A stretch of DNA of 64,000 nt, taken from Brachionus rotundiformis. Its lineage: Eukaryota; Rotifera; Eurotatoria; Ploima; Brachionidae. Under the pieces are notes generated by a model, which was not told the origin of the DNA, did not search any database, and saw only the letters and a program-made list of their open reading frames with translations. Location of the stretch: assembly GCA_016802295.1 (NCBI GenBank), contig JAESIW010000065.1, positions 310,001 to 374,000 on the forward strand. The letters are read 5' to 3'. How positions within the stretch are numbered: position 1 is the first letter of the stretch; every line of letters begins with the position of its first letter. Positions 44,591-55,494 of this stretch are shown one piece after another. The position numbers were made by a program, and so were the translations under genes.

Positions 44591-46456
44591 TAATTTTGGC
44601 ATATTTGTTTTGTGTTCAAGCTATTGTTTCCGGCCAAATACAACCAGGTGATTCATCTAGAAAATATCAATTGATCAATAATATTTACGAAATTTTTTAC
44701 GACAATTTATTAAATAATTTCTCTACTAACGTTAGTACCTTTGATCGGTACAAAAAAAATTTAAAATCGTACCAAAATGACCTTTTAAAAAGTCGAAATT
44801 CGATTTGTGATGTTGACAGTGTTAAATTTACCGATCTAGAGGAAAAAAAAACTCAACTATTTAAATGGTTAAATCAAAGTAATAATAATGCACTCACTCA
44901 ATTAGTTAATTATTTTAATGAAACTGTAAAAATTTTTTAAAAATAATTATTTTTTAATTACTCTTTTTTTTAGTGTCTCAGCTCCGATAGTCTTATTGAA
45001 TTGTTTGTAGATCAGCAATCTTATCAAAAAGACTTTCAAAATTTGATGAAAATTATATCTATCCAGGAGTCTAATGCCGGATGTAACTTTTGCTTAACAG
45101 AAAAAGATTCGCTAACCAAAGTGACCAAATTAGAAAGTAATATTTGCCAAATTAATTTAAACTTTTTTAAAATTTTTAATTTTAGCCTGGGGCTATGGAA
45201 TTTTATTTGTAGGGTTGATAAGTTTGTCTAGCTTGTGTGGAGCGATTGTCATTCCATTCAGCAGCAAAAAAATTTACAAAAAAATTCTCATGTTTTTGAT
45301 CGGAATTGCAATTGGCAGTTTAGCTGGTAGTGGATTTTTACACTTAATACCTCAGGTGAGTAGATATTTAATTTTTTATTATAGATTTAAAATTTTCTTA
45401 TCAGGCGTATGGAATAACTGAAGATGAAAAATACTCTGGTAATCATGCTTATGTTTGGAAAAGTCTTGTTATCATGTTTGGAATTTATTTGTTTTATTTG
45501 GTAGAGAAGTTTATGAAAATAATGTTTCAGAGAAAAAATGTGAATTTTTGTTAATCTTTGTTAATTTGAATTTTTATTTATATCTATTTTTTAGACATTG
45601 AAAAAAAATTCTTATTCTATTAAGCAATCTCGAAATGTGGACAAAGAAAATCCTGTTATTCTTGAATCTATTGGTTATTTGAAAACTCATGATACCAAAC
45701 ATGATCCAAACGTTGAAATGAGACTTCATTTGAGTCAAGAAGCCTTGGTAAGCAATCTCAAAATGAATTAATAAAATTAATTACATTTAAAAAAAGGCAA
45801 ATTATCAAAAAAAGGAGAGTAAAAACAACCACGGACACAGTCATGGACTTGAAAATCTGACCTCAATAGCACCAGTGGCCTGGATGATAATTTTCGGTGA
45901 TGGCTTACACAATTTTATCGATGGCCTAAGCATTGGTGCAGCTTTTACTGAATCGGTGTTCAAAGGAATCAGCATTTCTTTAGCAGTGATGTGCGAAGAA
46001 TTTCCACATGAACTCGGTGATTTTGCCATTTTAATAAATGCTGGCATGTCTTATCCAGTTGCATTATTTTTCAACTTTTTGAGTGCCTGTAGTTGTTTCG
46101 TAGGATTAATTGTTGGAATTCAATTAGGTGAAAATTTCGGAGCTAATGAATGGATATATGCTATTGCAGGCGGAATGTTTATCTATATTTCATTGTGTGG
46201 TATGATACCAGAATTAAATGAAATCGGAGAAGAAATTGAAAAAGATTATTTAAATGAAAAATATTCGATTTCGAATGATGAATGTAAAACTTTCAAAGAT
46301 GGTCAAGCAAAACAAGCCGAAAATTCCAACGATCTAAGTCAAATTTTTGATTTATCGATTAAAATTAAAGTTTTGGTTATACAAAATGTTGGTATTTTAT
46401 TTGGTTTTGGCTTTATGCTTTTTATGGCAATTTATTCCGAACTAATAGCTATTTAA
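44587..46456 (+). CDS. SLC39A14-like: ZIP metal transporter, ZIP8/ZIP14-like
   Basis: Imports divalent metals; the ZIP8/14 group moves Zn, Mn, Fe and Cd. Exons: 44587-44925, 44974-45136, 45186-45355, 45405-45539, 45595-45747, 45797-46456; introns 47-57 nt; all phases agree; 539 residues. Signal peptide about 1-16, an N-glycosylation-rich extracellular domain with four Cys or more (CDVDSVKF, CLSSDS, GCNFCL), then the membrane domain: GYGILFVGLISLSSLCGAIV, GIAIGSLAGSGFLHLIPQ, a cytosolic loop with HGHSHG, and the metal-site helices HNFIDGLSIGAAF and EEFPHELGDFAIL. The EE instead of HE in the second motif is the mark of ZIP8/ZIP14. A TATA box lies upstream and a short uORF overlaps the start. 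Confidence 0.92.
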
Positions 46457-47015
46457 TTATATACATTAATGAATTTTAACTATGTTCTGAAAAATTTTTG
46501 TTTTAGATTAATAAACTAAAAAAAAATTAAATTTTATTTTCACTTTTTATTGGTTCACGATAGCACTGGATCTTAAATATGATATTAAATTAGCAAGAAT
46601 ATAAAATTAGTTGCTTTTAATTCTCGATTTTGATTTAAAGTTTAAATATTGTTTATAAGAATTTTCTAAATTAATTTGAATTTTATTTTTTAACAAGATT
46701 TACCATTAATTATTAATAGAAATTCTTTTAGTAAAGAAATTTTTTTAGTATTTTTAGTTGTATCTCATTTTAATTTGTATTAAAGTAAAGGGAAAAAATT
46801 TAGGCGATTCTAAAGACAAACCTTGAAAAAAATTAAGATGGACATTTCGTTCACACCAATAAAAATATAATTTTAGAGTTCATTTTTTAATAATTAAAGT
46901 TTTCTAAAACGATTTAAAAATGAATCATATTTGTTTGAAAGAATTTTATTTTACTTTTTAGATATTTTATTATATTTATTTATATTAAAAATTTAAATTT
47001 AACAAAAAATCTAAA
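46457..47015. other. Intergenic between the ZIP gene and the 653-residue secreted protein
   Basis: AT-rich, no coding signal. Confidence 0.6.
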
Positions 47016-48977
47016 ATGTATACTATACTCAGTTTTTTTGTTGTTACATTTTTTCAAAATGTATGGTGTTTGAACTTGGATAGCAAAATTTTATATAGAT
47101 TGAATGAAAGAATAAATTCATTTCAAACATTAAAAGAACAACCATACAAACCTCCATTTAAATGGTATAAAAAACAAGGCTTATATCAGTCAGATATAAG
47201 AATTAATTTTTCCGGAAATCCGGCTGCTCGTAAACTAAGAAATGGAGACCTAGCTTCTGTTTTTGATAATGATATGTTTTCAACGTCATGGATCATTACA
47301 ACACTACTTGAGGCTAATCTTTATGGCAAACAAACTCCTTCTCTAGATTCAAAGCGTCTTCAGCTTGCTCTGGAAGCCATAGGTTCCTTTCGAGATAAAA
47401 ATGACAAAAACTATTTACAAAGTTTAATCAGATCATTCTGGCCCCAAATTTACAACTCAACCTACCAAATTTGGCAACAACAGCCAGATAATATCCGGAA
47501 TGTGGCGCTAAGTGTTAAATATGTTCCATGGGATCAAATAATTAAGCTTCTACGTGATCTAAAACTAGAAGAATTAATTAAGTATGTAGAAGAATTACGC
47601 AAACGCCAAGTTGAAGTATTAGACGCCTTTTCTATACCACCAGATTTTGATGATAGTTATTTAAACCTTGGTTTGGGTGCTGCCTTATTTAAACTAAAAT
47701 CAAAGTATCCATTAGCTTATCAATCTTGGAAACAAAATAACACTGATACCGAAAATTTGATCAAGTTGACTCAAAAGTATTCATACAAACCATTTAGTCC
47801 TAAACTAAACGAAAACAGCATTGATCCACGAACATATTTTTATGCTCGTCAATTCGTTCAAGAAGCATTTAGACAAAACAAATCGGTAAGTTTAATTTCA
47901 ACTTGGGTACAAAATGTAGATGAACAACGTAAATTAAAAGAAAAACGTGTTTCTATGCCATTCAATGTAAACAATGTAGATGTGACTGTGGCAGCAAATT
48001 CCATATATGGAATTACGTCAGGAGCCATTTACAACTTAAATGAATTTAGAGAGCATTTTATAAAAAATCAAGAATTGATAAATATCTATTTGAATACCAC
48101 TTTATTTTTATCCTGGTCGATTAGTAACAATTTAACCGGAAGACCAGACTTGGCACAACTTTATTATCCTAGTGCTTACAATTTTTTGTGGTATGCAAGC
48201 AGAACTCTATTCTTAATTGAGACTGAATTAAATAAATTTAATTATTTTAATCAAACAGGACAATTTGAAGAATATTTTATAAATTTTGAAAAATTGGAAA
48301 AAATATTAATTGAGGCAAAAAGTTATTTAAAAGATACTTTAGAAATAGTAGTGACCAAATATTTGACAATTTCAAGTTTAGAATATGGAGAGGGCATGAC
48401 ATATTTTAGAGATTTTATAGGGCTTAATGATACAAATGTTTTTGACCAACCTAAGTCAAATGATGATGACGCATTGTTTAGTACAGCTCAAGCTATAAAT
48501 ATTTTAATTGCTACTTGGACTTATCAGTGTCCTAAAACTAGGTGTTTAAAGTGGAAAGCAAACATTGGTAATGAGGTAAAAATTTTACTTAAAAAAAGTG
48601 TCAATTGGTTATACCATAACGTTCTGGGTGAAAAATTTAAGACTTTGAATTGTTTTTTTTCTGGAAGTGTAAAAGGTTTTAGCACTTTGCCATTCTGGTA
48701 TCCTGGGAATTTAGTTCAATTTTTAAATGGTACAAACATTGATCCTAGTGAAATAAGCGAAGAAGAAATAAATGATGTCATTTATGCAGTTAAAGGCTTG
48801 ATTAATGAAGACGAATACCAGATAATGCTAGATAAGAAACATTTTGGCTTTGAAACACCACTTGATTTCCACGGATATAATACAAAAGAAAATATTTTTC
48901 CTTTTTGGTCATCACCGCCATATACTTATGCAGTTTCTCTATTAGCTTTATCACAATATCAAAATTTAGATAATTAA
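47016..48977 (+). CDS. Large secreted protein, unidentified, single exon
   Basis: 653 residues, intronless, with a clear signal peptide (about 1-18, TILSFFVVTFFQNVWC). The rest is long, helical and Trp/Tyr/Phe-rich, with about seven NXT/S sites, few Cys (TYQCPKTRCLKW; one more near 540), and no membrane segment. Recurring features are helices followed by aromatic/charged turns: NDMFSTSWIITTLLEANLY, IPPDFDDSYLNLGLGAALF, ALFSTAQAINILIATWTY, TPLDFHGYNTKENIFPFW. The pattern of paired helices would suit an alpha/alpha-toroid glycosidase- or cyclase-like fold, but this is inference and no catalytic motif is recognised. The start ATG is clear. Intronless state among intron-rich neighbours is unusual. 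Confidence 0.7.
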   Translation: MYTILSFFVVTFFQNVWCLNLDSKILYRLNERINSFQTLKEQPYKPPFKWYKKQGLYQSDIRINFSGNPAARKLRNGDLASVFDNDMFSTSWIITTLLEANLYGKQTPSLDSKRLQLALEAIGSFRDKNDKNYLQSLIRSFWPQIYNSTYQIWQQQPDNIRNVALSVKYVPWDQIIKLLRDLKLEELIKYVEELRKRQVEVLDAFSIPPDFDDSYLNLGLGAALFKLKSKYPLAYQSWKQNNTDTENLIKLTQKYSYKPFSPKLNENSIDPRTYFYARQFVQEAFRQNKSVSLISTWVQNVDEQRKLKEKRVSMPFNVNNVDVTVAANSIYGITSGAIYNLNEFREHFIKNQELINIYLNTTLFLSWSISNNLTGRPDLAQLYYPSAYNFLWYASRTLFLIETELNKFNYFNQTGQFEEYFINFEKLEKILIEAKSYLKDTLEIVVTKYLTISSLEYGEGMTYFRDFIGLNDTNVFDQPKSNDDDALFSTAQAINILIATWTYQCPKTRCLKWKANIGNEVKILLKKSVNWLYHNVLGEKFKTLNCFFSGSVKGFSTLPFWYPGNLVQFLNGTNIDPSEISEEEINDVIYAVKGLINEDEYQIMLDKKHFGFETPLDFHGYNTKENIFPFWSSPPYTYAVSLLALSQYQNLDN

Positions 48978-50155
48978 TTTAGAAGTGAATTAGTACTTTC
49001 TCTTTAAATGAGATTTTTTTGTTCTTTATTTTTTCTATAAATAAAATAATGGTTTATAATTTCAACAATATTTTATCATCAAATTTTAAGTTAAGCAATC
49101 TTAATTCATTTTAAATATATAACAAATTTTTCCCATATCAATTTTTCTCTTTTTAGTGTTATTTTAATTCTCTAAATAATGCATTAAAATAATGAAAATA
49201 ATGCATTAAAATCTTGCTCTAGGTCGATACCAACTGAAAAATATTTATATGATAATTTATTTTTAATTTTTAAATTTATTTATTAAAAATTTGATTCAAT
49301 GCTATTTTAAAAAATACTTTTTTTGTACAAATTAAATTATAAATTCTTAAATATGTATTTCTTGATATCATTATTGCTAAATTCATCAAAACAATAAAAA
49401 AAAGATAAATAATTCACAAGATCTTATAACCTTGGTATAAAATTATAATTAAAATATTTTTAATGTTTTTAAGTGTCTAAATTTTATTTCAGATAGCTAA
49501 AAATCATGCTTTATCATAAAATTTATTAAAAAAATTATTTAAACAAATCCAAAATAAAAAAAGTCATATGATGCCTAAAAAAGCGATTTCATGATACGAA
49601 ATACCAGTGTATTATTAATTTTAATTTCAATTAATGAACAGATATACCTTAAAGTTAATAAAATAATTTTTATCATGATTCATAAAATATTAATAAAACC
49701 ATTTTAAAAACGTAAACGCAATTATTTATTAACATGTCTAAAAAAAATTTTTTAAATAATTTTAATTCTTCACTTAAAGCAATTTTGAAAGCCTAATTTG
49801 AACAAAATAAGACTATTAAATTTTAAGAAAAGTAAAAATTAGTCGAAGGAATACTTAAAAAGTTATATAACAAAATTCAAAAAATTTTTTTAAATATTTT
49901 TTGTATTCACGATAATTTGAAATTGAAATATGTTAAAAAACTCTTTGGACCTTAGTGATGTGTTAATTGGGCTGAATTTTTTTATTTTAGCAAAAATTAA
50001 GAAAACAATTACTTTTGAAATCGATAAAAAGATTGATTTATTAATTAAAAATATCTCAGTTAACTAAATCCAAAATTTTGATGATCTTAAATTAATTTTT
50101 TCTTAAACTCGAACAGATCATTTTTGTAGGCTTCCGAATTTATTAGCAATCATAG
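48978..50155. other. Intergenic AT-rich DNA
   Basis: No coding exon beyond the frame-shifted end of the EF-hand gene (50118-50155). Confidence 0.6.
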
Positions 50156-50628
50156 TCAAAAATTCTTCGAATTCAATACTTCCATTTTTGTTACTATCAA
50201 CATCATTAATCTTAAAATTTAAATTTCATTAGTTACTGGAGTTTTATTTGAAAAATAATAAATCGTAAATATTTGTTCATTAAACAAAATCCAAAAATTT
50301 AGATTTGGTGCTTGAATTATTTAATAATCAACAAAATTTTAAATTAATAAATGTTAAAAAGCCCCTTTGATCTAGAATTTAATACATTTAATGGTGAAAT
50401 AATCTATGCACCAAAGCTAAATTTTTTGTATATAGCAACGCGATAAAATCAACTATTAAATAAATAAATTACCATATTTTGAACTTCCTCCTCGCTATGA
50501 TTAAGACCAACTTTTTCAAAAACTTGCTTCAACTCAGCAGATGTGATACGACCATCACCATCTTGATCAAATTCATCAAATGATTTTCTAAAAAGTTCTT
50601 GTTGCTCGGCACTTAATTGTTCGACCAT
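50156..50628 (-). CDS. Two-EF-hand calcium-binding protein with an apparent late frameshift
   Basis: Exons (minus): 50628-50473 and 50209-50156, with a 263-nt GT-AG intron. Exon 1 encodes helix, loop DQDGDGRITSAE and helix of a good EF-hand; exon 2 encodes DVDSNKNGSIEFEEF, a second EF loop, then TGA. The normal continuation (LTMIANKFGS) lies one base out of frame and ends at 50118, so a T appears to be missing from a run of four Ts near 50159-50162. As read, the product is 69 residues; in the other frame it would be about 82. This is half a calmodulin or troponin C. It resembles small calmodulin-like proteins; exact family unknown. TATA box upstream. Confidence 0.7.
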
Positions 50629-50659
50629 TTTTTTTAAATAAAAGTTTTATTTTGAGGAG

Positions 50660-50667
50660 TATTTATA
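50660..50667 (-). promoter_or_regulatory. TATA box of the EF-hand gene
   Basis: Minus strand GGGTATAAATACTCC; the TATAAAT core is 50667-50661, about 32-39 nt upstream of the ATG (50628), leaving room for a very short leader. Confidence 0.5.
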
Positions 50668-53122
50668 CCCACTCTTCAATAATAATCACATATTGAAAAA
50701 TTAATATAAATAAAGTAATTAAATATTAGAATTACTAATTCAAAATTTTAATCTTTTTTTAGATAAGGTTTTAGAATAATTTATTTAAGCTTATTTTAAA
50801 TGACGAAATTTTAATTTTCCAAAAATCCAAATTAATTTTTGTATTTATAAATATAATTTAATTTATTATTTGTTAAAAAATAAACTTTTTCTTTATTTGC
50901 TGAGTTTTATCAAATATATGCTATCAAAATAAAATTATTTGTAATTACTGTAAAACATTCTTTGGCAATTTTTATCAAAAATTTTGAATCAATTTTTGAC
51001 TTTGACTATTCATTTTTTATTCTAGTATTACTTTGCATTATATTAAACAATATAATTGAATAATTATTTTTTCTAGTTTTAAATTGATTAGTTATTTAAA
51101 TTTAGGGGAAGGATATGGGAAATTTTTTCGATTAAACTGTTTGGATTTTAATCATGAACAAAGATTCATGTCTTTTTTAATCGTGACTTTAAATAATTGC
51201 TGAGCTGTTGGAATTTTTATGACTGTTTTTTTTTTTTCAGTTTACCTTTAAAATAAATCATTTTAAAAAAAATCTTTTTTTTCATAAAATAAAACTAGAA
51301 AAATTTATTTAAATTAAAGTCGAGCTATGAAAATTGTTACATAATTGATTTAGGACTAAAATTTACTGAATTCCTTAGGATAAATATAATCAAAAAATGA
51401 GTATAAAGACACATTGCTTAATAGAGACTACAAGATCGATTTATTTGGCAGTAGAAACAAATTAAAATTTAAAAAATTAGGAAATAATTTCAACTTAAAA
51501 GTCCTGAAAATAATATAAATATTATTGGAGAAAAGTAAACAGTCGTTTTTGTTACTATACAGAAAGAAATATTTATGATTTAGAATCACATACTTTAAAA
51601 AATTAGGTCCAATTATCTCATTTGTTTAAGAAAAAGATAATTTTTTTATGATTAAACAAAAATAGAAATTATTAAATTTTACACGAGAGGTTTTGAGTGT
51701 TCAGAAATATTGTAAATAACAAGAAAAAAAATTTTCAATAGCTTTGTATTAGTTTTTGAGAAATTTTAATTGCGTTTATTTCGTGATTTCTGGCAATAAT
51801 TTTAAGATAAAAATAGACTTAAGGAATATTTTCAGACTAAAGTTCTTAATTTTTATTTTTTATATATTAAAACTTGTGATAAACAAGTTTTAATTAAAAT
51901 ATAGCAAAGGGGCAAAATAATCAAAAACATTTAGAATCTATGGAAATTAAATATTTACGAGATTTTTTTTGAATGTTAATTCAAGATACTTAAACACTAC
52001 AGCTGTTATTATTCCTAGCTTAAATATTTATTTACCAAGTCTATAGACTATGTTAATTGATGATTTTAAACTTGATTTTTATATTCTTTTCAAAAAATTT
52101 CTTATCTAAAAATTTTAATAAGCTGATTAAAAATTAGAAAAAAAAAAGAGTTTTTCAGCTTGACCTATAATTTCTATTTGAAACAAATACTAATGAGATG
52201 TGTCAAAGATGATTTTACTCAAAAATTATTTAAAATAAAAATCTTTTCAATTTTTTCTTGAAATTAGAGTTTAAGTTTTTTTCAAAATTTATATAAATGT
52301 GTTATTTTAGTTGATGAAAAATAATGAAAATGTAAAACACCCCGTGAATATTTTTTAAATCTCGTTTTCTATAAATTACCTAATATAAAATTGTTAATAA
52401 GAGTATGTTGAGACATAATAAACAAAAATTTTGTTGTCATGATCTTTAAAATCAGGTAATTTTGAATCAAAAATTTTATCAATATGAGAGAAAAAAGTGA
52501 TTTTTCTAAATTTTATATTTTCTCAAATGTCTTATAATTTTAGTTATTTTCTTATATTTGACAATATTTGTGACGTGAAAAGCGACTTGATGTAATGTTA
52601 CGGAAATTTAACACCATTCAAAATTATTTTTTTTCAATAACAAGAATTTACAAGAAGTGTAAAATTTTAGGTGTTAACTCCATTTGATGAAAAGAAAGAA
52701 CTTAAAGAAAGAATTCGATAATTAAAATTATTTTAATTTCAAATAAAATATAAGTTTATTTATTTTCAAGATAAACATTTGTAAAAATGAGTAATTGATA
52801 AAAAATATTCTTGCAAAGGCAAAAAACTTTTTTAAAATAGCTTATCCGAAAATTTCATAAAATCCAGTTGAAGAATTAAAACCAAAATAATTCAACTTTC
52901 TTTGTTAAATAATGAGATTATTTTCATTGTATATTTACCTATTAAACTAATTTTTTATAATTTTTTTTCATAGAAATTGTTTTTTTTTTTTGAAAGAAGC
53001 TCAGTTGTTTTTTCTTTTTAAGACTAGTTATTCTCTTAAATGCCATCAATCATTCGTTGAGATAAAATATAAGAAAAAGTGAAAAATTTTCTCTTGTAAT
53101 TAAATCCGAAATATCAACAGAA
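50668..53122. other. Long AT-rich intergenic region
   Basis: No exon, RNA gene or repeat could be supported. Confidence 0.55.
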
Positions 53123-54382
53123 ATGAAGAATTTTAGAAATATTTTTAATTCAAAAAACTATATTCGTATTTTGCTGCTAGGAGCATTAATGCTGCTGAGT
53201 TTGAATTTGTTATTAAAAGATGATATTAAGTTAAACCGGAAGAATCGACATCTTCAGTCTGTTGATTTTTTTGAAGATCAAGAAACTGAGGAAACTCAGG
53301 AAGATCGAAATTTTACGGTTTTCGAAGAATGGACTCAAATCAAACAAGTATTTAATAAAATAATTTCTGATAACGAAAACAATATAGTAAAGAATTATTG
53401 TCCCGATATTCCCAGAAAAATCAAAAAACGAATCAAAATCGAAGCAGTACCAGAAGATTTTGATGCTTTTAATTCCAGCATTGATAAATTTAATTTTAGT
53501 ATTGGTATTATGAATGGTGGCAAATGGTCGCCTAAAGATTGCCAAGCAAGGCATAAAGTAGCGATTGTGATTCCATATAAAAATAGATTAAAAAATCTCA
53601 ATTATTTTTTGTATCATATGCACCCATTTCTACAGCGACAAGAGCTTGAGTATCAAATATTTGTCGTCGAGCAGGTGAATAATGAGCTATTTAACAAGGG
53701 AATTCTGATGAATTCTGCGTTTCTAGAGATCAGAAAATTGTACAATTACACAAGTTCAGACCTTTACTTGTTTCCATTTGATTGCATAATATATCATGAT
53801 GTTGATTTACTACCTGAAGATGATAGAATACTCTATTCATGTCCTCAAGCTAAACCAAGACATTTGTCTGTAGCAATAGATAAATTCAAATACAAGATTT
53901 TCTATTATAGACTTATTGGTGGAGTTCTCAACTTTAAGATTCATCATCTTGTTAAAGCGAATGGATATTCAAATGAATATTGGGGATGGGGTTTGGGATT
54001 AAATTTTCGAAAAAAATAAAATTTTATTTTTTTGTGTTTAGGTGGTGAAGATGATGATATGGAAGTAAGGTTGTCAAATATGCATATTGGTTTTGAAAGA
54101 CCGAATATAAATATAGCTCATTATAGCATGTTAAAGCATGATAAAAGTGTGGTAAATCCACTTCGAAAAGCACTTTTAAAAAAGGCCAAAACTCGTTTTC
54201 AAAAAGATGGTTTAAATAATGTAAAATACAAGTTAAAAGATGTCATAAAGCATCCCATGTTTACTCATTTTCTAATTGATGTTGGCCAAATTCCGTCAGA
54301 TATGATTCAGAATATGACAACAACTAAAAAAGCAATCGCAGCCAAAAATTATAGATTAAACAATACAACGAGCAAAAATTAG
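53123..54382 (+). CDS. B4GALT: Beta-1,4-galactosyltransferase family enzyme
   Basis: Golgi type II enzyme of the GT7 family that adds Gal (or GalNAc) beta1,4 to GlcNAc- or Glc/Xyl-linked acceptors. Exons: 53123-53990 and 54042-54382; the 51-nt intron splits a Gly codon; 402 residues. Short cytosolic N-terminus, signal anchor about 14-31 (IRILLLGALMLLSLNLLL), a stem rich in E/D, then the catalytic domain: VAIVIPYKNRLKNLNYFLYHMHPFLQ shares the family start; YHDVDLLPEDD (DVD at 226-228, Mn2+ ligand); HLSVAIDKF; and WGWGGEDDD (287-295, acceptor and metal loop). The C-terminus (HPMFTHFLIDVGQ) is family-like. Intra-family class cannot be settled. Confidence 0.9.
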
Positions 54383-55494
54383 AAGAAATTTTTTTTAACA
54401 TTTTGTTATAAAGAGTCATTGTTTAAATAAAAAATCTTATATTTTCTTATAATAAATTTTACAAACCGAAAGTTTTTTTTATATTTACTTGGTTTATTTA
54501 ATTGAAATTTAAATCAAGAGTTAAAATAATTGCTTCGAGTCTAAAACTAGTTAATTGTTTTCAAATGTTTTTATATTTTTCTCTATTATACAATATTTTT
54601 AAATGAATATAAACATAAATATTTAAGTTTAAACCTTATATTTTATAATTGAATTTATTTTTTAAAAATCTTTTGAAAAATTAACCATCAAGTTATACTT
54701 TCAAATTTTAGAATAGCACTCAAAATTCAAATTTTGATAAAAAGAATTGCTTTCTATTAAAAAATATATAGTAATTTTAATGAACTAGTTTTGTAAGATA
54801 TTAAAACCATCATTATCTAATTAACTTTGGAACATTAATCAAATCTCTTAACCATTTAAAGATGAGTTCAGCATGTGTAATAAACATGTTTTATCACTGT
54901 TGATTCAGGAATCCTTTATTAATAAATATTATACAAAAGCTTCATGCAAGTGATTAAATTTAAAAACAATTCAAGTCTAGTATGGTTCTTTTTTAAAACA
55001 TAAACTAACGGTTGCCCAATAATGCTTGTCCGAAACTTATATTAGAAATATCATGAAATAAAGATAAAACATTAGAAATATATGATAAAATATGAAGTTT
55101 GATCATTAAAAATGCTATTAATTGTTAACCAAAAGGATTTTAAGCACTAATTTCATATATTGGTCACCCGTTACCAGTTAAGTTTGATGTTTAATTAAAA
55201 AAAATTAAATATGATAACAAATAACAAAAGTTGAGTTGAGTCCTTTAAAAGAAATAATCTATTTTTTTCTGAAAATTAAACAGAAAAATATGCAAAGCTT
55301 ATTTTTGACGTTTTACTGTTGATTTGGCTGAAAAATAATTGGACACATTGAGACTCAATATTGGTCTTAATAAAATATTACCATGACAACTACAAATAAG
55401 ATATTCACTGTAGACTTTCGAAGATAAAAAATTTGAAAATTTCGATTTAAAGAAAATTCAATTGAATTGTTTGTCAACTAAACCTTCACAATAA
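54383..55494. other. Intergenic AT-rich DNA
   Basis: No coding signal. Confidence 0.6.
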
